From contig JADANN010000466.1 in the NCBI GenBank assembly GCA_018806985.1, positions 434,001 to 498,000 of the forward strand: a DNA stretch of 64,000 bases, in the 5' to 3' direction. This document shows positions 44,801 to 56,215 of this stretch, piece after piece. The translations under genes were made by a program, and so were the position numbers. The stretch is from Angiostrongylus vasorum. Taxonomy: Eukaryota; Nematoda; Chromadorea; Rhabditida; Metastrongylidae. Below the pieces are notes generated by a model. It made no database searches. It was given only the letters and a program-made list of their open reading frames with translations, and was not told where the DNA came from. Each line of letters opens with the position of its first letter. Position 1 is the stretch's first letter.

Positions 44801-47800
44801 AGCCACACGTAAAAACTTGGAAAGCCTTCGTGGCCGATGGATGAGAGGAAACGAATTGGATGTGAGTAGTGCTGGAATCCGAGCAGTAGACGTGAAAACG
44901 GATGGAAGAAAACAAAAAAAAAAGGTCATAAGAGTGATGCCAGTGTGTTGCTGACGATTAGTGGTAGAATATTTAAATGTCCAAGTCTACATCTTTCAAC
45001 GCCGAGTGTTTTACTACACGCAAACGCCTTTAGGTGACTTTCGAACTCAGTTTTTTTAAATATTGTCGTGGAGGTGTTGGACAAGTCGTTAATATTCTTT
45101 ATAAATACTGGTCATAAAGACATCATCTCGTAACGTGATTGTATAAATCTGTACAAATCACGATTTGTAATAGCAATGTAATTTTCCTGTCCTGAATAGC
45201 TCAGCTTTCTACGCTTTCTACAAAGAGAAGAATCTTGGGCTATAAAAGTGATAGCAGAACTTCAAGTTTAAAGCGACATTCGTTGTTCTAAACCTTGAAT
45301 TTGCTGTGGTTTATAGTTTTATGCTATACCCTGCTAACAATGTCCACTAAAGTTGAATGAAGGGCTTCGGTAATTGTGGGCTACCACTAATGATCTTCGT
45401 GATCGCGATAAACAATCACCCATGTCGTTTTCTTCGAATCTGTGGAATTCCGAAATCATACTCTGCAGACGTCTGACCATGCTTGATGTTGAAATTGCCA
45501 ATATGAACTTATCGAAGCCATCTTCTTTGGAGACTTTCCTCAAGTTCGTCTGTAGTGCTTCGACATAGCCTTTGTCACGGCTTTGTGATAGGAAGTAGAC
45601 AACGACGATGGTGTAAGCTAATAATGAGACACGTCTTTCTAAACGTAAGCTTTCAATACTCGTCGTTAGTTGTGCGAATGTATCAGTGTTCATCGCAGTT
45701 GTGGATAAAGGCACTAATGTAGTTGGCTACTTTACCATTGAATGTTCCAAAGAAGTTTTTCTTCTACGTTATTTTAAACATCGTTTACCTACCATTTATT
45801 TCAGCGCATTCTTTTACCGGACAGCCCAATGATCTCGTAGTTAAAATCGTATCATCGGATCCCCGAAGTGAAATTCAGGTGCTAGGGCCCCTATTTTGCA
45901 GGTAAAGATCGTCATCATAGTCCCAGAAATTTTAGCTTTTCTTAGATCTACCGTATTGGAGACTTTTCTGTGGTCAGGGCTATGAGGCCCATTGCTTCCG
46001 TAGTTTTTTAACGATTGGTATCCAAATATGCCATTTACTGCTTGCCGATTCCTGGTAGAGTGTAAAGGGAGCTTTTTTTGAAAGCAACTCCTATCCAATT
46101 CCCATACACTCTGCAGTCACTAGAGTGTTGGCTTCTTGACGAATCAGCATGCAGCCCAAAATTTGCCTATATGCGAGCATACCGGCGCATGAATGCACGA
46201 CTATGTCAACGTGTATACAGAAGATATATGTCAATCCGCAAAAGGGAAACAGTCAGTCCATACTCTGGATCTACTGCTTCTCGTCAAAACACAAGGCTGC
46301 TTCTATTCTGCACTCAGAACCCCGATCTGTGACCTACGGGTATGCCACAAAACCTTGCCGCAAACTCTACAGAAGGACATTCGTGAAATTTCTGCACATT
46401 TTGCCTACTATTCATTCAGGTACCTATACTGCTCAAGGCTAAATGAGTTACGCGACAGTTTCGACCCATGTCAAACGTTTGAGGGTGAAAACCACATGAT
46501 TCTTCAACAAACCAGCAACGTTCTGCTTGCTAAGGTTCTGCTATTTTATATCTTTCGTCCAATTTATTTTAATTACAGCATGGTAACTTGCGTTCTTACC
46601 TTTAAAATAATAAATTAATAGCCATTTAGTTTTTTTGTTTACGAAGTGGCTCCACTTTTATACTAGTTGTTCAGTGGAATATAGGTCTTCGAGTCAGCAC
46701 TTGGCAACGAATAATCATTAGCTCGAAGTGGAATGCTCGACTTTACACGAATTTGACACGCGGTACTTTTTTGACTTTGCCGCAAAGCACAATCTCAAGC
46801 ATGGCTTATAACTGTCTACAGCAATAATAGCAATATAAGATAATCATGTGACGATATCCAGAAGGGCAAGGAATAAGCACCAAGATGAAAAGGAGACTGT
46901 ATTAGTTGAGCAAACTAACTGACCGAACTCGTAATGCTGCTTCTGTAATTTGCGGGATTTTAATAGAACGATTAAGAGATAATGTTCCGAAGGTAATTTC
47001 ATTAAGTTTACCAGTTTGTACAATCTGATAGAGCTGCTTCCAAGAAAGCTGTTGAAGACTATACAATACTTTATACAGAAAATACATATGATATCGATAC
47101 AGTAACTTATGCGGAAAATCCACTGGGAAGTCAGATGCTAGATGTGCATAAAGCTGATAGCTGCTCATTCAATGCCGGAAATGTCGGATGATGAATAACG
47201 GTTCTTACAAAGTAGTTATAGAACCCGTTTCCAGCCAGCTAAGAAGCATGTGCATGAAGTGGTCGTTAAGAAGCAGTTCGCAGAGTGTAAGGAAAATGTG
47301 CTTATCGATAAACAGATTTAGTATCGGGAACATACGAAAGTATAGAAAGCAGGAACTATTGGAGGAGTAGTTGCTAAGACTTTCCAAATAGCTTTTCTTG
47401 TTCATTTCAGTCCTTCTTTCCTTTGTCCACTGCAGAAATGCTTGATTTTTGGCGTTCTATCCATATTGCAGGTTCGAGCTAGCCCAACATCTTCACCAAT
47501 GAAAACATTCGATTTCCTCTATGAGAAATCAACTCCATACAGTGGTAGTTTTAGTGAGAACATCGTGGAAGGTGAATACTTATCGTTGTATATAGCCACC
47601 TTTTAAACTGCGAATAATTGTTTTTGCCTTCATTGTTCTCCTGAAGACCTGTTCTAATTAGAACAAATTGTATGAGAAGAGAATCCTAGGAAAATTGTCA
47701 CATCTTGAATAATCACTGGTTGACTATCGATCGAAATGTCAGTCTTGGGATTAATTTGTTCCTAGTATAGTACTTTTACCTAGTACTTCTTTTAGATAAC

Positions 47801-50800
47801 TTTTGTGAAGTAGAAGGGTTTCTAGACAGAGCCAAAAAATTAGCTTGTCTATCACATAATCTACTAGACGATTGTATTCGTGAATACACTTGTAAGTGTA
47901 ATCTTTTTTTCAAGATGTAATTCACGCTTATAAGTGGGTTATCCAGTTCTACTTGAATCGGACAGCCGACGACTATGAGGCGCTTCTGAGGGCTAACGGT
48001 GGTGATGTGTTTGCTGCACGTAACCATACACAGGTATATTATGAATTGCACCAGAGCTCTTATAGTCAGTTGACTTAAGTATACATTTAATAGAGTTTCT
48101 TTTAAGAAAAATGTAGGGATATACTTTGTTTCATATGGTTCGAAAAGCCTTAGGACCTGTTTTTTGTTGCACTGTTGTTTGGTGCGTTACGAAATACCAA
48201 CTTTGTATCCTGCAACTCACATCTTTTTTAAATTTTGCTTGTTATCCACTAGATTTCCATTAAAATTATCCAATGGCTTCACTGGGCACCTGTGAAGTCT
48301 CCATTCGGCCATCTCGCGCGGGTAAGCTACATGTTGGACCCCGCATAGTCAAAGCACATGGACAACATCATACTTTTGGTACAACGTTCTCTACCTTTAC
48401 TATCATTAGCGAAACAGTTGTCATCTGTAGCCCTCCGGAATTCAATGTTGAAATGTAGAACGGGAAGGTTGGTAGACTCACGATAAACTGGTGGTCTATT
48501 GGATTGGGGGATTATTTGCTGGAATAGACCCTAAACCAATTCTCATACAGTGCCATTCAGTTGTTTGCAAAATTACGGACGAGTTAGTGTTCATAGTACA
48601 ATCAACATCCACAAACCTGCTGAAAATCCCATAGCAAATACGCAATCGTTTTTTATTTACATTCAATCTTTTAGTTTTCACTTAAAGACCAATCACGTCT
48701 GACTGTCTTAAGATAATAACTTTTTATTTGCGCCTACTATAATTTTTTCACGGCAGGGTATAATGCGAAATACAACCACAAGTATGCCGAGATATTTGCA
48801 ATAGTTCTGACCGCGGGTGTCTGCGATGGGGAACGAACGCGTTATTACCCTTTCCCAGGGGATAACGCGTTCACCACCACACCATGCAGGTCCTTCGTAT
48901 CGCCTGTCTCTCTGCTGGTTCTATCGATCAGTGCTATCAGCAATCACCCATCAAGGTTTCTTATAGCAGCTATAGGTCACTGATACGGCTGTGAGAAAGG
49001 TTAAACGAGTGACTCGCATGGTGTGGTGGCGAATGCGTCAGTCCCCGGAAAGGGCAATGACGTGTTGGTTCCCCAGCGTAGACACCACCAGCGGTCAGAG
49101 TTTTGCAAATATCTCAACATCATTGTGGTTGTCTTAACATGCCTTATCCTCTCTGGCCGATTTTTCAGAGTACGCCTTCTTCGTAAAACAATTTTTAAAT
49201 ATTCGTCCCAGTAGCAGTGAAAAATTACCGCTGACATAATTCTCTTCCATATTTTAGGTGCATAAAGCACACACATTATCCATTGCATATGCTGAGCTTA
49301 CAATCATCAGTTGGAGCCGTAGTTTCGTACAAAATGTCGAACAACTAGAGATAAGGGAGGTAAGAAGAATACTTTTTTGGTTGATAGGTTAGCCAGTTTT
49401 ACCACTTTTTCTTTTGTCTAGTAATTTTTTTTCTTGTTTGCTCGGTCGATCACTTGCTTCTTGCTCACCTGTTTAACCTGGAATCCTGTTATTCGTCTAC
49501 TCACTTGAGTGCGCACCAGAGAACTCTCCATTTATTTCTTTCACTTACAAGAGTTATCCACTGCGTTCCGTCCGCACAGGAGGCTGAAGATCGTGTTTTT
49601 CTTCTAGAGTTTTCGTAAATAATTCTGCATATCAGGCTGGTGGTCATGTTGTTAAGTATTTGACATTTCGAGGAATCTACTTGCTAACGGCTGTGGTCCA
49701 TCCGTTCTTGTATAGACGCGTCAAGTGTGCACCCTCCTGATTCTCGACATTTATGTGAGAATGACGGCGTTTCAGATCTTTGATCATTAATATAGGTCGG
49801 AACCTCGGATTAGCTCTCCTCGTCCACGATACGGAACACGCAGAATCTCTCTGTTGACTGTGCGTTTGATAGCGCGGAGTGATCCTTTCGTTCTGCTTGC
49901 GTAGCAATCAAGACGGACCTTAAATCATGGAAAGTTGCGGTATTGAAAATGTTTACATGAAATCGGTGTTTTGTCTTCTTCACAATATCTTCCTTCTTTA
50001 TAGTTCCATAAGTCACCCACTTGCTATCGCTTAGCTCTGGAGCTACGTATTTCATGACGTTTAATTCTCGGTCCATGATGAAAAATAACGTAAGAGCCGC
50101 ATCCGTGTGCTGGTGAGGGTTGACAGTGACACTCTTCAAATGTTCGGGTCCGAGTCGAGTGTTGCACAGTTCTTCACCAATTAGAGGGCATGCCGGATTA
50201 CGGAACGGAGGGCTTATTGGATGGCACGTTCATCCTCCATATAGAAGGAAAAGGACGTATCTTTTCAGAAGATCGGACTGGAAATGATGGACGATTTTTA
50301 CCGCTTTCGATTTCCCATGTAGAAATGACAATCATCTTATGCCTGTAATTGGATAAGTTTTTTCATCCATTGGGAATGCTTTTTCAGATCGACTCTTTTT
50401 TCTAATGATCTTTATCGCCTCTCTCCATAGCCTTGCAGGTTCTGACGTTGGTGATTACCTTTAGCTAGGCCAACTCCATGTGGGTGTACAAAGTCGTGTT
50501 TCTGTGAAGAGACGTCTTTTAGTGAGTTCAAAATTCTAGTTCTTCGTAGTAACGTGAAAGTGTTGAACAAGCCAGTCGTATGCTTTATGATTGTAGTCGG
50601 TAACGGCATTTTCTCATGAGCCGACTTTTGGATATATCATATTTTATTGTCGAGGACTACGTTTCCTGATTTTTACGTGAACTTTCAATTTTTTGAAGAA
50701 GAGGAATTTAGCATGAAGGCAGCACATAATTTTGAAAGGACAACAGTATCGGTTAGGCGAAGCGCTAAATTTACTATGGTGTGATCCATCGCGCTATGCT

Positions 50801-52994
50801 GTTCTCTGTTGGTAGATTCCCGCAATGGACGTTTAGAGAAGGCTTTCTGAAATTGTAAGTTACCATGAATAGGAGCACCTTTGAACCCAGTGCGGATCCG
50901 CATCTCCCCAGTTTGAATCGGATATTCGGGCCGTTAGTTATTTAGAGGAGTCAATATTCATGGCTAAGATCCTGTCAACGTGGACAACAACGCCTCCAAC
51001 CCTTCCGCTATCACGCGTTCCAACGAACATCTTCGCTCCGGTATCAATCAGTATTTAATTGCTGTTCTCTTCTCATTCGAAACTGTGCAACTTCGTTGTA
51101 ATTGACTTCCATATCCGAGAATTCAGAAGCTACTATGTGTGTGTTGCATGTACAATTCCATCGACTTACTCTTTCCAGGCTTATGCAACTTATTATGTCC
51201 TTGTGATTTTATCACCTCGTTTTACTCAGCGCTGTCATGTATAGCGCTCTCTCTGTATGAAGTGGAACTAGCAACATTCATGTTCTCATGTTTCGCGATT
51301 GGTACTCCCGGATAGCGTGCTGAATTCACAGATGATGTGCGGATGGATAGATGTTCATGGTTAGCAATTCCACCGTAGACGTCGAGCAAATTTATTGTAC
51401 TCTTATCTATCTCCTATGTACTCCCCAGTCACTCGATTACAGGCTTTTGTAGGACTGAGTTGTGGAATACACGATCTGCGTGAACGAAAATAACAACACA
51501 CACATGTATGGACATCTCTATGGAAACAAAAGCATATGTTAAGCCGGTGCAGCAGAAGCAGGATGTCCATGTTCTTTATCCACCTCGTAGCTGGGATGAG
51601 AGATTTGACTTCGTTCTGGTCGACGTTTAAAACACCTCTCCACCGCTTGGGACGCGTCTTCGGAACTAGCCGGCTAGGGATCCCTCATAGTGATATGTGG
51701 GTACAGTGTATTGAAGCACAAAATTTTGAGGTATTTCATACTACGCTGTCGTCTAAACTATAAATATAATAACCCAATTTTAAAACAACATTGCCGTTCT
51801 TTCTACAAATATCTATAATTTTAACAGGTTCTGCATCGCCTGATTACTCTCTATGCTCTATTCGCTTTTGAGAAACATCTGGCCTCTTGTTACATAAGTA
51901 AGTTCTAACCCGTGCTTGATATATTGCATGAAACTTTATTGCTCTTCTGACTCTTACTTACTTGATACTTGAACGGCCTGTCTCCATTGGCTGTGTGGGG
52001 CTCAGTATGACCTCCATTTTTCGGAGATTTGGTGGCTAAGCCATTGTGATTCCCTGGAATCCCGTCAGCCTGGCCAAAGTCTGCTCCAGGTCTTCACCAC
52101 CACAGGCAGTCGCAGCCCTTGTGGATCAGAGGGAGATTTGCCACAATGCGACTTTGACACCAGGACGGTGGTGGACCCTGGTATTGGTTTACTCTTAGCT
52201 AGGCTTCCTGATAGAAACGCCGGACTCCTTCTCAGTTCGGGAGACCCCTGGCAGGGGGATGAATGGCGCGCTGTACAACGCAGTCCGACACTCAGGAGCA
52301 CCTCCCAGCCACGATGAGGAGGTAAACCGTTGGGAGGGCCGTCTGATTCGGCGTTAAGAAATCAGATATAATATGATGAAGCCCGTGATTCAGCTTTCAC
52401 AGCACTATTATTTTAACGATGAGCTAAAGAAGGTCTTTCCGCATCAAGTCGTTGAAGTCGAAGAATTAACCGATTTGTTACTTATCTTATTTCATCCGTA
52501 TACTTGTTTCCATTACGCGAATCCTATTTTTCACTTAATTTGCTCTAAACTCCACATTTAACCTAAATTTAATCAACACTCAATTTAATTAGAATTATTG
52601 CACATTTCTGCGTTTTTGCTTTTTTCGAAGTATCTAACTTTTTTCTTTCTCCAGGTGGATATTGCACTGGAGAGCATTTCGGAGAAGGCATTCGATCGAA
52701 TATTCGACGACTTGACGCCGAATTAGCACCGGATGCAATCTCTTTGGTGGATGCAGTCGCCCCACCAGATTTTGTCCTCAACTCGGCGCTGGGAGCGAGT
52801 GATGGATCGTCAGTTTCTCATACAAATATCAAAAATTAAGATATTTACTTTCAACTGAGTTCTTTAATCAAATATTTAGACCGTACAAGCATCTGATGCT
52901 GGAATTTCGCAAACATACGAACCCTCGGCCAAATTGGTGGAAAGACTTGAGAGATTTTCTCGACCAAAACAGTGCAAGACAGTCTAAGCTATGA
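32879..52994 (+). CDS. ACOX3: Peroxisomal acyl-CoA oxidase, ACOX3 type, 19 exons
   Basis: Exons: 32879-32977, 33761-33892, 34320-34412, 34503-34577, 34714-34855, 35372-35459, 36395-36497, 36932-37062, 40526-40626, 40741-40831, 41251-41314, 42938-43047, 46420-46534, 47472-47571, 47915-48033, 49258-49359, 51828-51897, 52655-52808, 52880-52994. All junctions are GT..AG; the 2004 nt close in frame to 667 aa, near the ~700 aa of vertebrate ACOX3. The family is a flavoprotein that oxidises acyl-CoA to trans-2-enoyl-CoA and passes electrons to oxygen, giving H2O2. Visible motifs are the FAD-site TELSHGSNT (about 141-149), CGGHG (406-410), FEGEN with the catalytic Glu near 431, the C-terminal APPDFVLNS, and the last residues SKL, a type 1 peroxisomal targeting signal. 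The exon 2 donor (33892) is the least certain; the resulting spacing matches the family. Introns hold SINEs, family C and D repeats and RTE remnants. Branched-chain or ascaroside substrates are possible but not shown. Confidence 0.93.
33008..33560 (-). mobile_element. Family C composite with perfect 14-bp target duplication
   Basis: CATTTCTGATTTCT flanks it (32994-33007 and 33561-33574). It contains two head-to-tail copies of the family C monomer: 33007-33156 and 33315-33464 are 150-bp direct repeats, offset 308, differing at one base. A 94-bp piece at 33467-33560 is an inverted copy of about 33236-33330. The minus strand is the tRNA-like sense (CATGGTGTGGTGGTGAACGCG). Inversion at one end is what twin priming during target-primed reverse transcription would give. 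It occupies ACOX3 intron 1. Confidence 0.75.
34905..35270 (-). repeat. Decayed SINE-A in ACOX3 intron 5, split by other sequence
   Basis: GGTGATCAATTGTTCGGG and GACTTGCGGTGGC at the left, GAGATGGAGAGCTTGGTATG and CACGTCTAACCACTAACCC at the right. About 100 bp of foreign sequence, including a retrozyme-like tail piece, sits between. Confidence 0.5.
35040..35075 (-). repeat. Short retrozyme-like tail fragment within a decayed SINE-A
   Basis: Reverse complement reads GGTCAAGTGGAAGTCGATTT, the family's tail-to-body junction. It interrupts a decayed SINE-A in ACOX3 intron 5. Confidence 0.35.
35740..35960 (-). repeat. Decayed SINE-A in ACOX3 intron 6
   Basis: GGCATGCATTCGGCTCCAG, AGGGATGGACAGTTTAGG and GAGCACCACTAACTAC are antisense body and head remnants. 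Confidence 0.45.
36024..36064 (-). ncRNA. Best-preserved hammerhead-like motif (second family, GUC site)
   Basis: On the minus strand: GCGGCT, CTGAGGA, extra A, stem II GGCG/CGCC with loop AAATC, GAAA, CGTC, then AGCTTG. All invariant catalytic-core positions (CUGANGA and GAAA) are present. The putative cleavage triplet is GUC, the preferred one. Stem I is GGCU with AGCU (three pairs plus a wobble). It lies in ACOX3 intron 6, antisense to the gene. Confidence 0.5.
37135..37640. repeat. Family C, head-to-head pair in ACOX3 intron 8
   Basis: Antisense arm 37135-37320 and sense arm 37330-37640. The sense arm has GTGGTACAGTGGGTAACGCG and the B box CCGGTTCGAAT (37562-37572). Confidence 0.6.
37665..37835 (-). 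mobile_element. Retrozyme-like fragment with rearranged ends
   Basis: Minus strand 37708-37668 carries CTGAAGA, a weak stem II and GAAACGTTAGCCGA. At 37740 the sequence switches to the plus-strand tail (TTGTAAGCTGAACAATTC, then GAAGTTAAGTGAAAGGCGGT), so the two parts are inverted relative to each other. It is in ACOX3 intron 8. Confidence 0.5.
38653..38685 (+). ncRNA. Remnant of hammerhead-like motif (GAAACGTCAGC)
   Basis: GGCTCAGACAGTGCGCGAAACGTCAGCGG style remnant: the GAAA-CGTC-AGC part is intact, but the CUGANGA box and stem II are gone. It is in ACOX3 intron 8. Confidence 0.3.
38825..39145. repeat. Family C, compact head-to-head pair in ACOX3 intron 8
   Basis: Antisense arm 38825-39020 and sense arm 39028-39145. 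GGGGCACGCACATTACACAG and its counterpart GTGTAATTCGTGAGCCC can pair. Confidence 0.6.
39292..39569 (+). mobile_element. SINE-A with perfect 12-bp target duplication
   Basis: AACTCCATTTTT at 39280-39291 and 39570-39581. It is in ACOX3 intron 8, same orientation as the gene. Confidence 0.88.
40005..40388 (+). repeat. Family D copy in ACOX3 intron 8
   Basis: Complete, preceded by three tandem TTGGATAC units (40000-40022) at its 5' end. It ends about 140 bp before exon 9. Confidence 0.75.
41395..41545 (+). repeat. Family C, tRNA-like part only, ACOX3 intron 11
   Basis: GACGGGCGAAACGAAGGACCC, TGGTGTGGTGGTGAACG, GCGCGTTCGTACCCCACCGC and a 3' end at TTTCAGCGTCATC. Confidence 0.65.
42461..42722 (+). 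mobile_element. SINE-A with 9-bp target duplication
   Basis: TAATGCATA at 42452-42460 and 42723-42731. It sits next to a (TTTA)n tract in ACOX3 intron 11, about 215 bp before exon 12. Confidence 0.82.
44262..44557 (+). mobile_element. SINE-A, type copy with perfect target-site duplication
   Basis: The element is bounded exactly by AACGTGATAAGA on both sides (44250-44261 and 44558-44569). Positions 44262-44326 are tRNA-like: GGGTGCG pairs with TGCGCCC as a 7-bp acceptor stem, GTGGCGCAGTGG is a good A box, and GTGGAATCGATCCC a near B box. The tRNA-unrelated body carries TACCAGAC, GGGAGGATAGCAGCA, CGCGAGTCATTGTAAAG and GCATCCCT before a variable tail. It is probably moved by an RTE-type enzyme (inference). 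It lies in ACOX3 intron 12. Confidence 0.85.
44571..44920 (+). mobile_element. SINE-B, type copy
   Basis: Positions 44572-44637 are tRNA-like. GGGGCGG pairs with CCGCTCC as a 7-bp acceptor stem. TAGCACAGTGGTAGTG fits an A box, and AGTTCGATTCC (44622-44632) a nearly canonical B box. TGATG/CATCA forms an anticodon-like hairpin. The body contains GGGAAATTGGTGC, CTTGTCTGG and GTGGCCGATGGATGAGAGG and ends in an A-rich tail. It starts one base after the right target duplication of the SINE-A before it. Confidence 0.75.
45334..45720 (-). mobile_element. RTE endonuclease remnant inside ACOX3 intron 12
   Basis: An open 126-codon stretch on the minus strand reads [21 protein letters not shown] and then [17 protein letters not shown], which align with the RTE endonuclease segment around NIDSFEQLTTRI and DEEEVEAFY. 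Key residues beyond that are degraded. The piece is antisense to the host gene. Confidence 0.7.
46685..46790 (+). repeat. Low-copy repeat E, copy 2, ACOX3 intron 13
   Basis: GAGTCAGCACTTGGCAACGAATAA and AAGTGGAATGCTCGACTT mirror the copy at 21440. Confidence 0.4.
48715..49150. repeat. Family C, head-to-head pair in ACOX3 intron 15
   Basis: Antisense arm 48720-48960 and sense arm 49000-49145 (GCATGGTGTGGTGGCGAATGCG). It lies about 110 bp before exon 16. Confidence 0.65.
49640..50930 (-). mobile_element. RTE remnant inside ACOX3 intron 16
   Basis: Read on the minus strand, fragments follow RTE order: [10 protein letters not shown] and [19 protein letters not shown] (about 50850-50700), a [16 protein letters not shown] stretch with TKRRLFTET (50570-50500), then APELSDSKW and [20 protein letters not shown] (50055-49950). 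The central reverse transcriptase is missing, so this is an internally deleted, decayed copy. Confidence 0.72.
51958..52340 (+). repeat. Family D copy in ACOX3 intron 17
   Basis: Complete, from TACTTGATACTTGAACGGCC to GGTAAACCGTTGGGAGG. Same orientation as the gene. Confidence 0.75.
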
Positions 52995-54584
52995 CAATGT
53001 AACTAGCAATGTGACAACGATACTGCCCTCCTTTGGTCATGGTGTACTTCTTCACCATTAATTAATTAAGCAATACCAGCTGTTGAGTTCTCTTCGACAA
53101 CAGTTTCATGACGTTCTCAATGAGCCAATCTTTTTACAAATGGTTTAATTGGTCCATTGTATTCTTATCTTTAAATCTTCTCACTATTTTTATGAGCAAA
53201 TAATTCCGATCACCATCCAGCAATCAGATGAGAAGGAAAACCTCGTGCTTTGGATTCCTTTTCTAGATTATCCCTGATAACTCGCTGTTTCATTTTGACT
53301 CATCAACAGTTACCACTTGAGTGCTCGATATTGTGGAGTTTCTAACCTCCAACGACCTAAGGCATTGGATTTCGAATAGTTCCCATAGTTGAAGCCAGCT
53401 TTTGCATCGCTATCACCATTTTTTGCTCAATTATTTGCTTTTCTTGTCAAGACAGAGGTAATGGCATAGGGCTTATCAGTAAAACGATGTCTTCCTACTC
53501 TGATTTCTTCACATGCCTTTGTAATTCTATACAGTAATTGGTCTCCTCTTATAAAAGACTTTGGCTTAGAGAGTTTTGCGACCACTGCACGAGGTGGTGT
53601 CGATTTGTGAAGCTTACATCATGAAAGCGTCGTTTTCTTGTTCAGCTTACATCATGGTTTACTTGTCGTTTCCCACAATATCGAACTTGGCAAACATTGA
53701 CTCTATCGATTCTTCCACGAGGAAATAGATCAGCGTTTTCAATCTCTTCTCTGCATTCCTTTAACACAGAAGATTTGACTTGATTTCTCTTTCGCTGTAA
53801 CTTCTCATATCTGGACTCTCTATGTCATAAGATCCCCTTGAGTTTTTCTTTGAATGATGTCTTGTATCGCACGTTTCATCAACGAAATACCACTCAAATT
53901 TGGGTAATTAGACCATCTACATTATTATTTGCATAAAGATTTGAGTTTGTGATAGAAAACTTCATGTAATAGTGCTGCAACGAAGCCGATGGAAGAATGC
54001 GGTGGTTTTACAAGTAGACAACGGTCCTTTATCCCATCTGAAGCAATGATCTGGAGTACAAGAAAAACAATTGCTTCCAGTACGTTAAACAAGGGTTTAC
54101 ACGTAAATCATGACCTTCCTATGCTCTTCCGACAAAGAAAATGACGTTATGCAACAGAACTAAATAAATAAAGACGGCTGAATGTCGTACAGGGTGACGA
54201 AGGGGTCTAAGAATGCCAAAAAATCAGTCGACTTCAATAATGTCTGTTCGGGGTGTGTGAGTGGGAGGGAAGGGCGAAAATAAGCAATTTCGGTTCATGA
54301 ATCTGGTAGGTGGTAACGAAATGTTAAGAAGTAATTGCTTCTATTACATGAAATGTCAGATTTCACTGAATGTCTAAAATCCTCATTGTTAGTTTCGTCT
54401 AATCAAGAACGGGATTTCATTAGGTACCTTTTTTTTGGGGAAAAAAACTCATGTGGTAAAGTAACGTGGTTAAACTTCAAGTCCTGGTACAAGTAGTCAT
54501 CGCACGCTATGCTCTAAAAAGTTTAGGTCTGAGTTAAAAGAAAGCACTTTACTGGACTGTTAAGCTAACACGACGTTGATAAAG
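52995..54584. other. Downstream region of ACOX3, nothing recognised
   Basis: Begins with the ACOX3 3' UTR. No ORF of interest and no member of the described repeat families was found. Confidence 0.4.
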
Positions 54585-54990
54585 ATATTTATTCGGCTAT
54601 CGTCTCGACATCTTCGTCTCCATCAGAGCCGATGATCCGAAGTCGATATCACACAGTTGTTCGCCTTCTCGATGTAGCATCTTCGTCGTCATATCCAGTC
54701 GAATCTTTTATCTTTTACAGTGGGGCACCGTTCGAATGAGGCATTCTCACCCGGCGATGCTCTTCTCTACAGGAGGATTGTTGTTGACATGATTGTCCCA
54801 TGATAACAACTTGTTTTTTTCCGGACAATCAATTCCACAGCAGTCGGTATTAGACAAGCCTGCACGCAGCGAAGTAACATCACTGTAAACCGACTTTCCT
54901 TTAACCTCAGTATTAATGATCAATCTACTGTATTTCATAGCTTATTGATGAAATACGGTACATTGACTATTCACGTCGAGATTAAGTGAA
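54585..54990 (-). mobile_element. Retrozyme-like element with intact stem I
   Basis: Minus-strand motif at 54632-54592: TCGGCT, CTGATGG, extra A, GAC/GTC, GAGA, CGAT, AGCCGA. Both stem I strands are perfect complements, but two core bases are changed (A9 to G and GAAA to GAGA). The body upstream includes GTTAAAGGAAAGTCGGTTTA and a TGTCCGG-containing segment shared with the copies at 2.1, 30 and 55.9 kb. Confidence 0.6.
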
Positions 54991-55834
54991 AGTCGCTTTA
55001 CAATGATGTACATCGTCAATCTTTGTTTTTGCTAGCTAGCAGGTTAGGTTTATCCTGCTTTTTATTCCCCGACGAAATAAGCACAGCTATAAAACGTTTC
55101 CTAGGAAGGGCCGGTCTGGAGAATTCAGTAATAGTGATTGAAATACCACAAAGTACTCTAAGGTGCTGGTTAGTTCGCAACTGCCTGTTTGACCTCTGCA
55201 CAACGCAGAATTGCATAACATGCCCTAACGGTGCAGACGGCCATTGCTGGAGTCGGTTACGATGTATCTAAGCACTTGTAAAACGTGCAAGGACGAATAC
55301 CATTAGCGAAACAGGTAGACCACTCTGCGACAATATAAAAGAACTCCTAGTCGGTAAACTTGCACTTAGATCAAACACTTCATTAAGGGAGATTTTGAAG
55401 TAGAACAGCGCTCAAAACCCTCGAAACCTTCTGGATGAATTCCGAGAATCCGAAGATGAACAGCAGGGAGGGATGTCGTGTTATCACGTGTGACCTCACA
55501 CACTATTTGAAACTGTTACTGTAATGTGAGAGGCACACTACAGTTCCATGTGAACTCCGTGCGGTTGATCTCCACGCGAAATGCTTGGTGGAAGACTCGT
55601 TCAAAGTTCACGAAGAAGCTATTTCATTTTCAATGCGACTGATGTCTTGGTTTAGAATTTTCCCTGTTTGGTTACGGAGGTGTCACTGAGTCTCACTGGC
55701 AGTCAATTTGATCTTTGCAGGATCTGACGGATAAACAAACGGTATACAATAACAACCTCGTGAGTGCTTACGAATAAAAAAATAGCGAGTTGTAACTCGT
55801 TTTCTCCGAACAGTAAATCCTGCCTCAGTCGGTG

Positions 55835-56215
55835 TCATTATCAGCTAGCACAACCTCGTTCGAAGCATTGTTATATTATGTGCTAGCTGATAATGAGACT
55901 AACTGCTGTGGGATGGATTGTCCGCTGAAAAACAAGTTACTATCTACGGATAGTCATTATCAACAACAACCGTCCTGTATGAAATAGCGCTGTCGGATGA
56001 GATTGTCTCATTCGGGCACTGCTTCACTGAACAGGACTCGACCCGATGCAAACATGAAGATGCCACATCGAGAAGACGAACAATTGTGGACCATCGACTC
56101 GGACCGTCGGCTCCGAGGACTGCAAAGGCGTCGAAACGTTGCTGAATAAAGAGCTTTATCAGCCTCGTATTAACTCAACAATCCAAGAACGTAATGATTT
56201 TTTATCGTCGTACGA
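55835..56215 (+). mobile_element. Retrozyme-like element
   Basis: The body (TGATAATGAGACTAACTGCTG, CATCGAGAAGACGAAC, GTGGACCATCGACTCGGAC) leads to the motif at 56104-56146: TCGGCT, CCGAGGA, GCGTCGAAACGTT, GCTGA. CTGA is mutated to CCGA and stem II is broken. The tail ends near 56215. Confidence 0.6.

Noticed and set aside
45780..45902. Possible exon with TTTCAG acceptor and GTAAAG donor
   Set aside because: The peptide matches nothing in ACOX3, and exons 12 and 13 join in frame within the CGGHGY motif without it.
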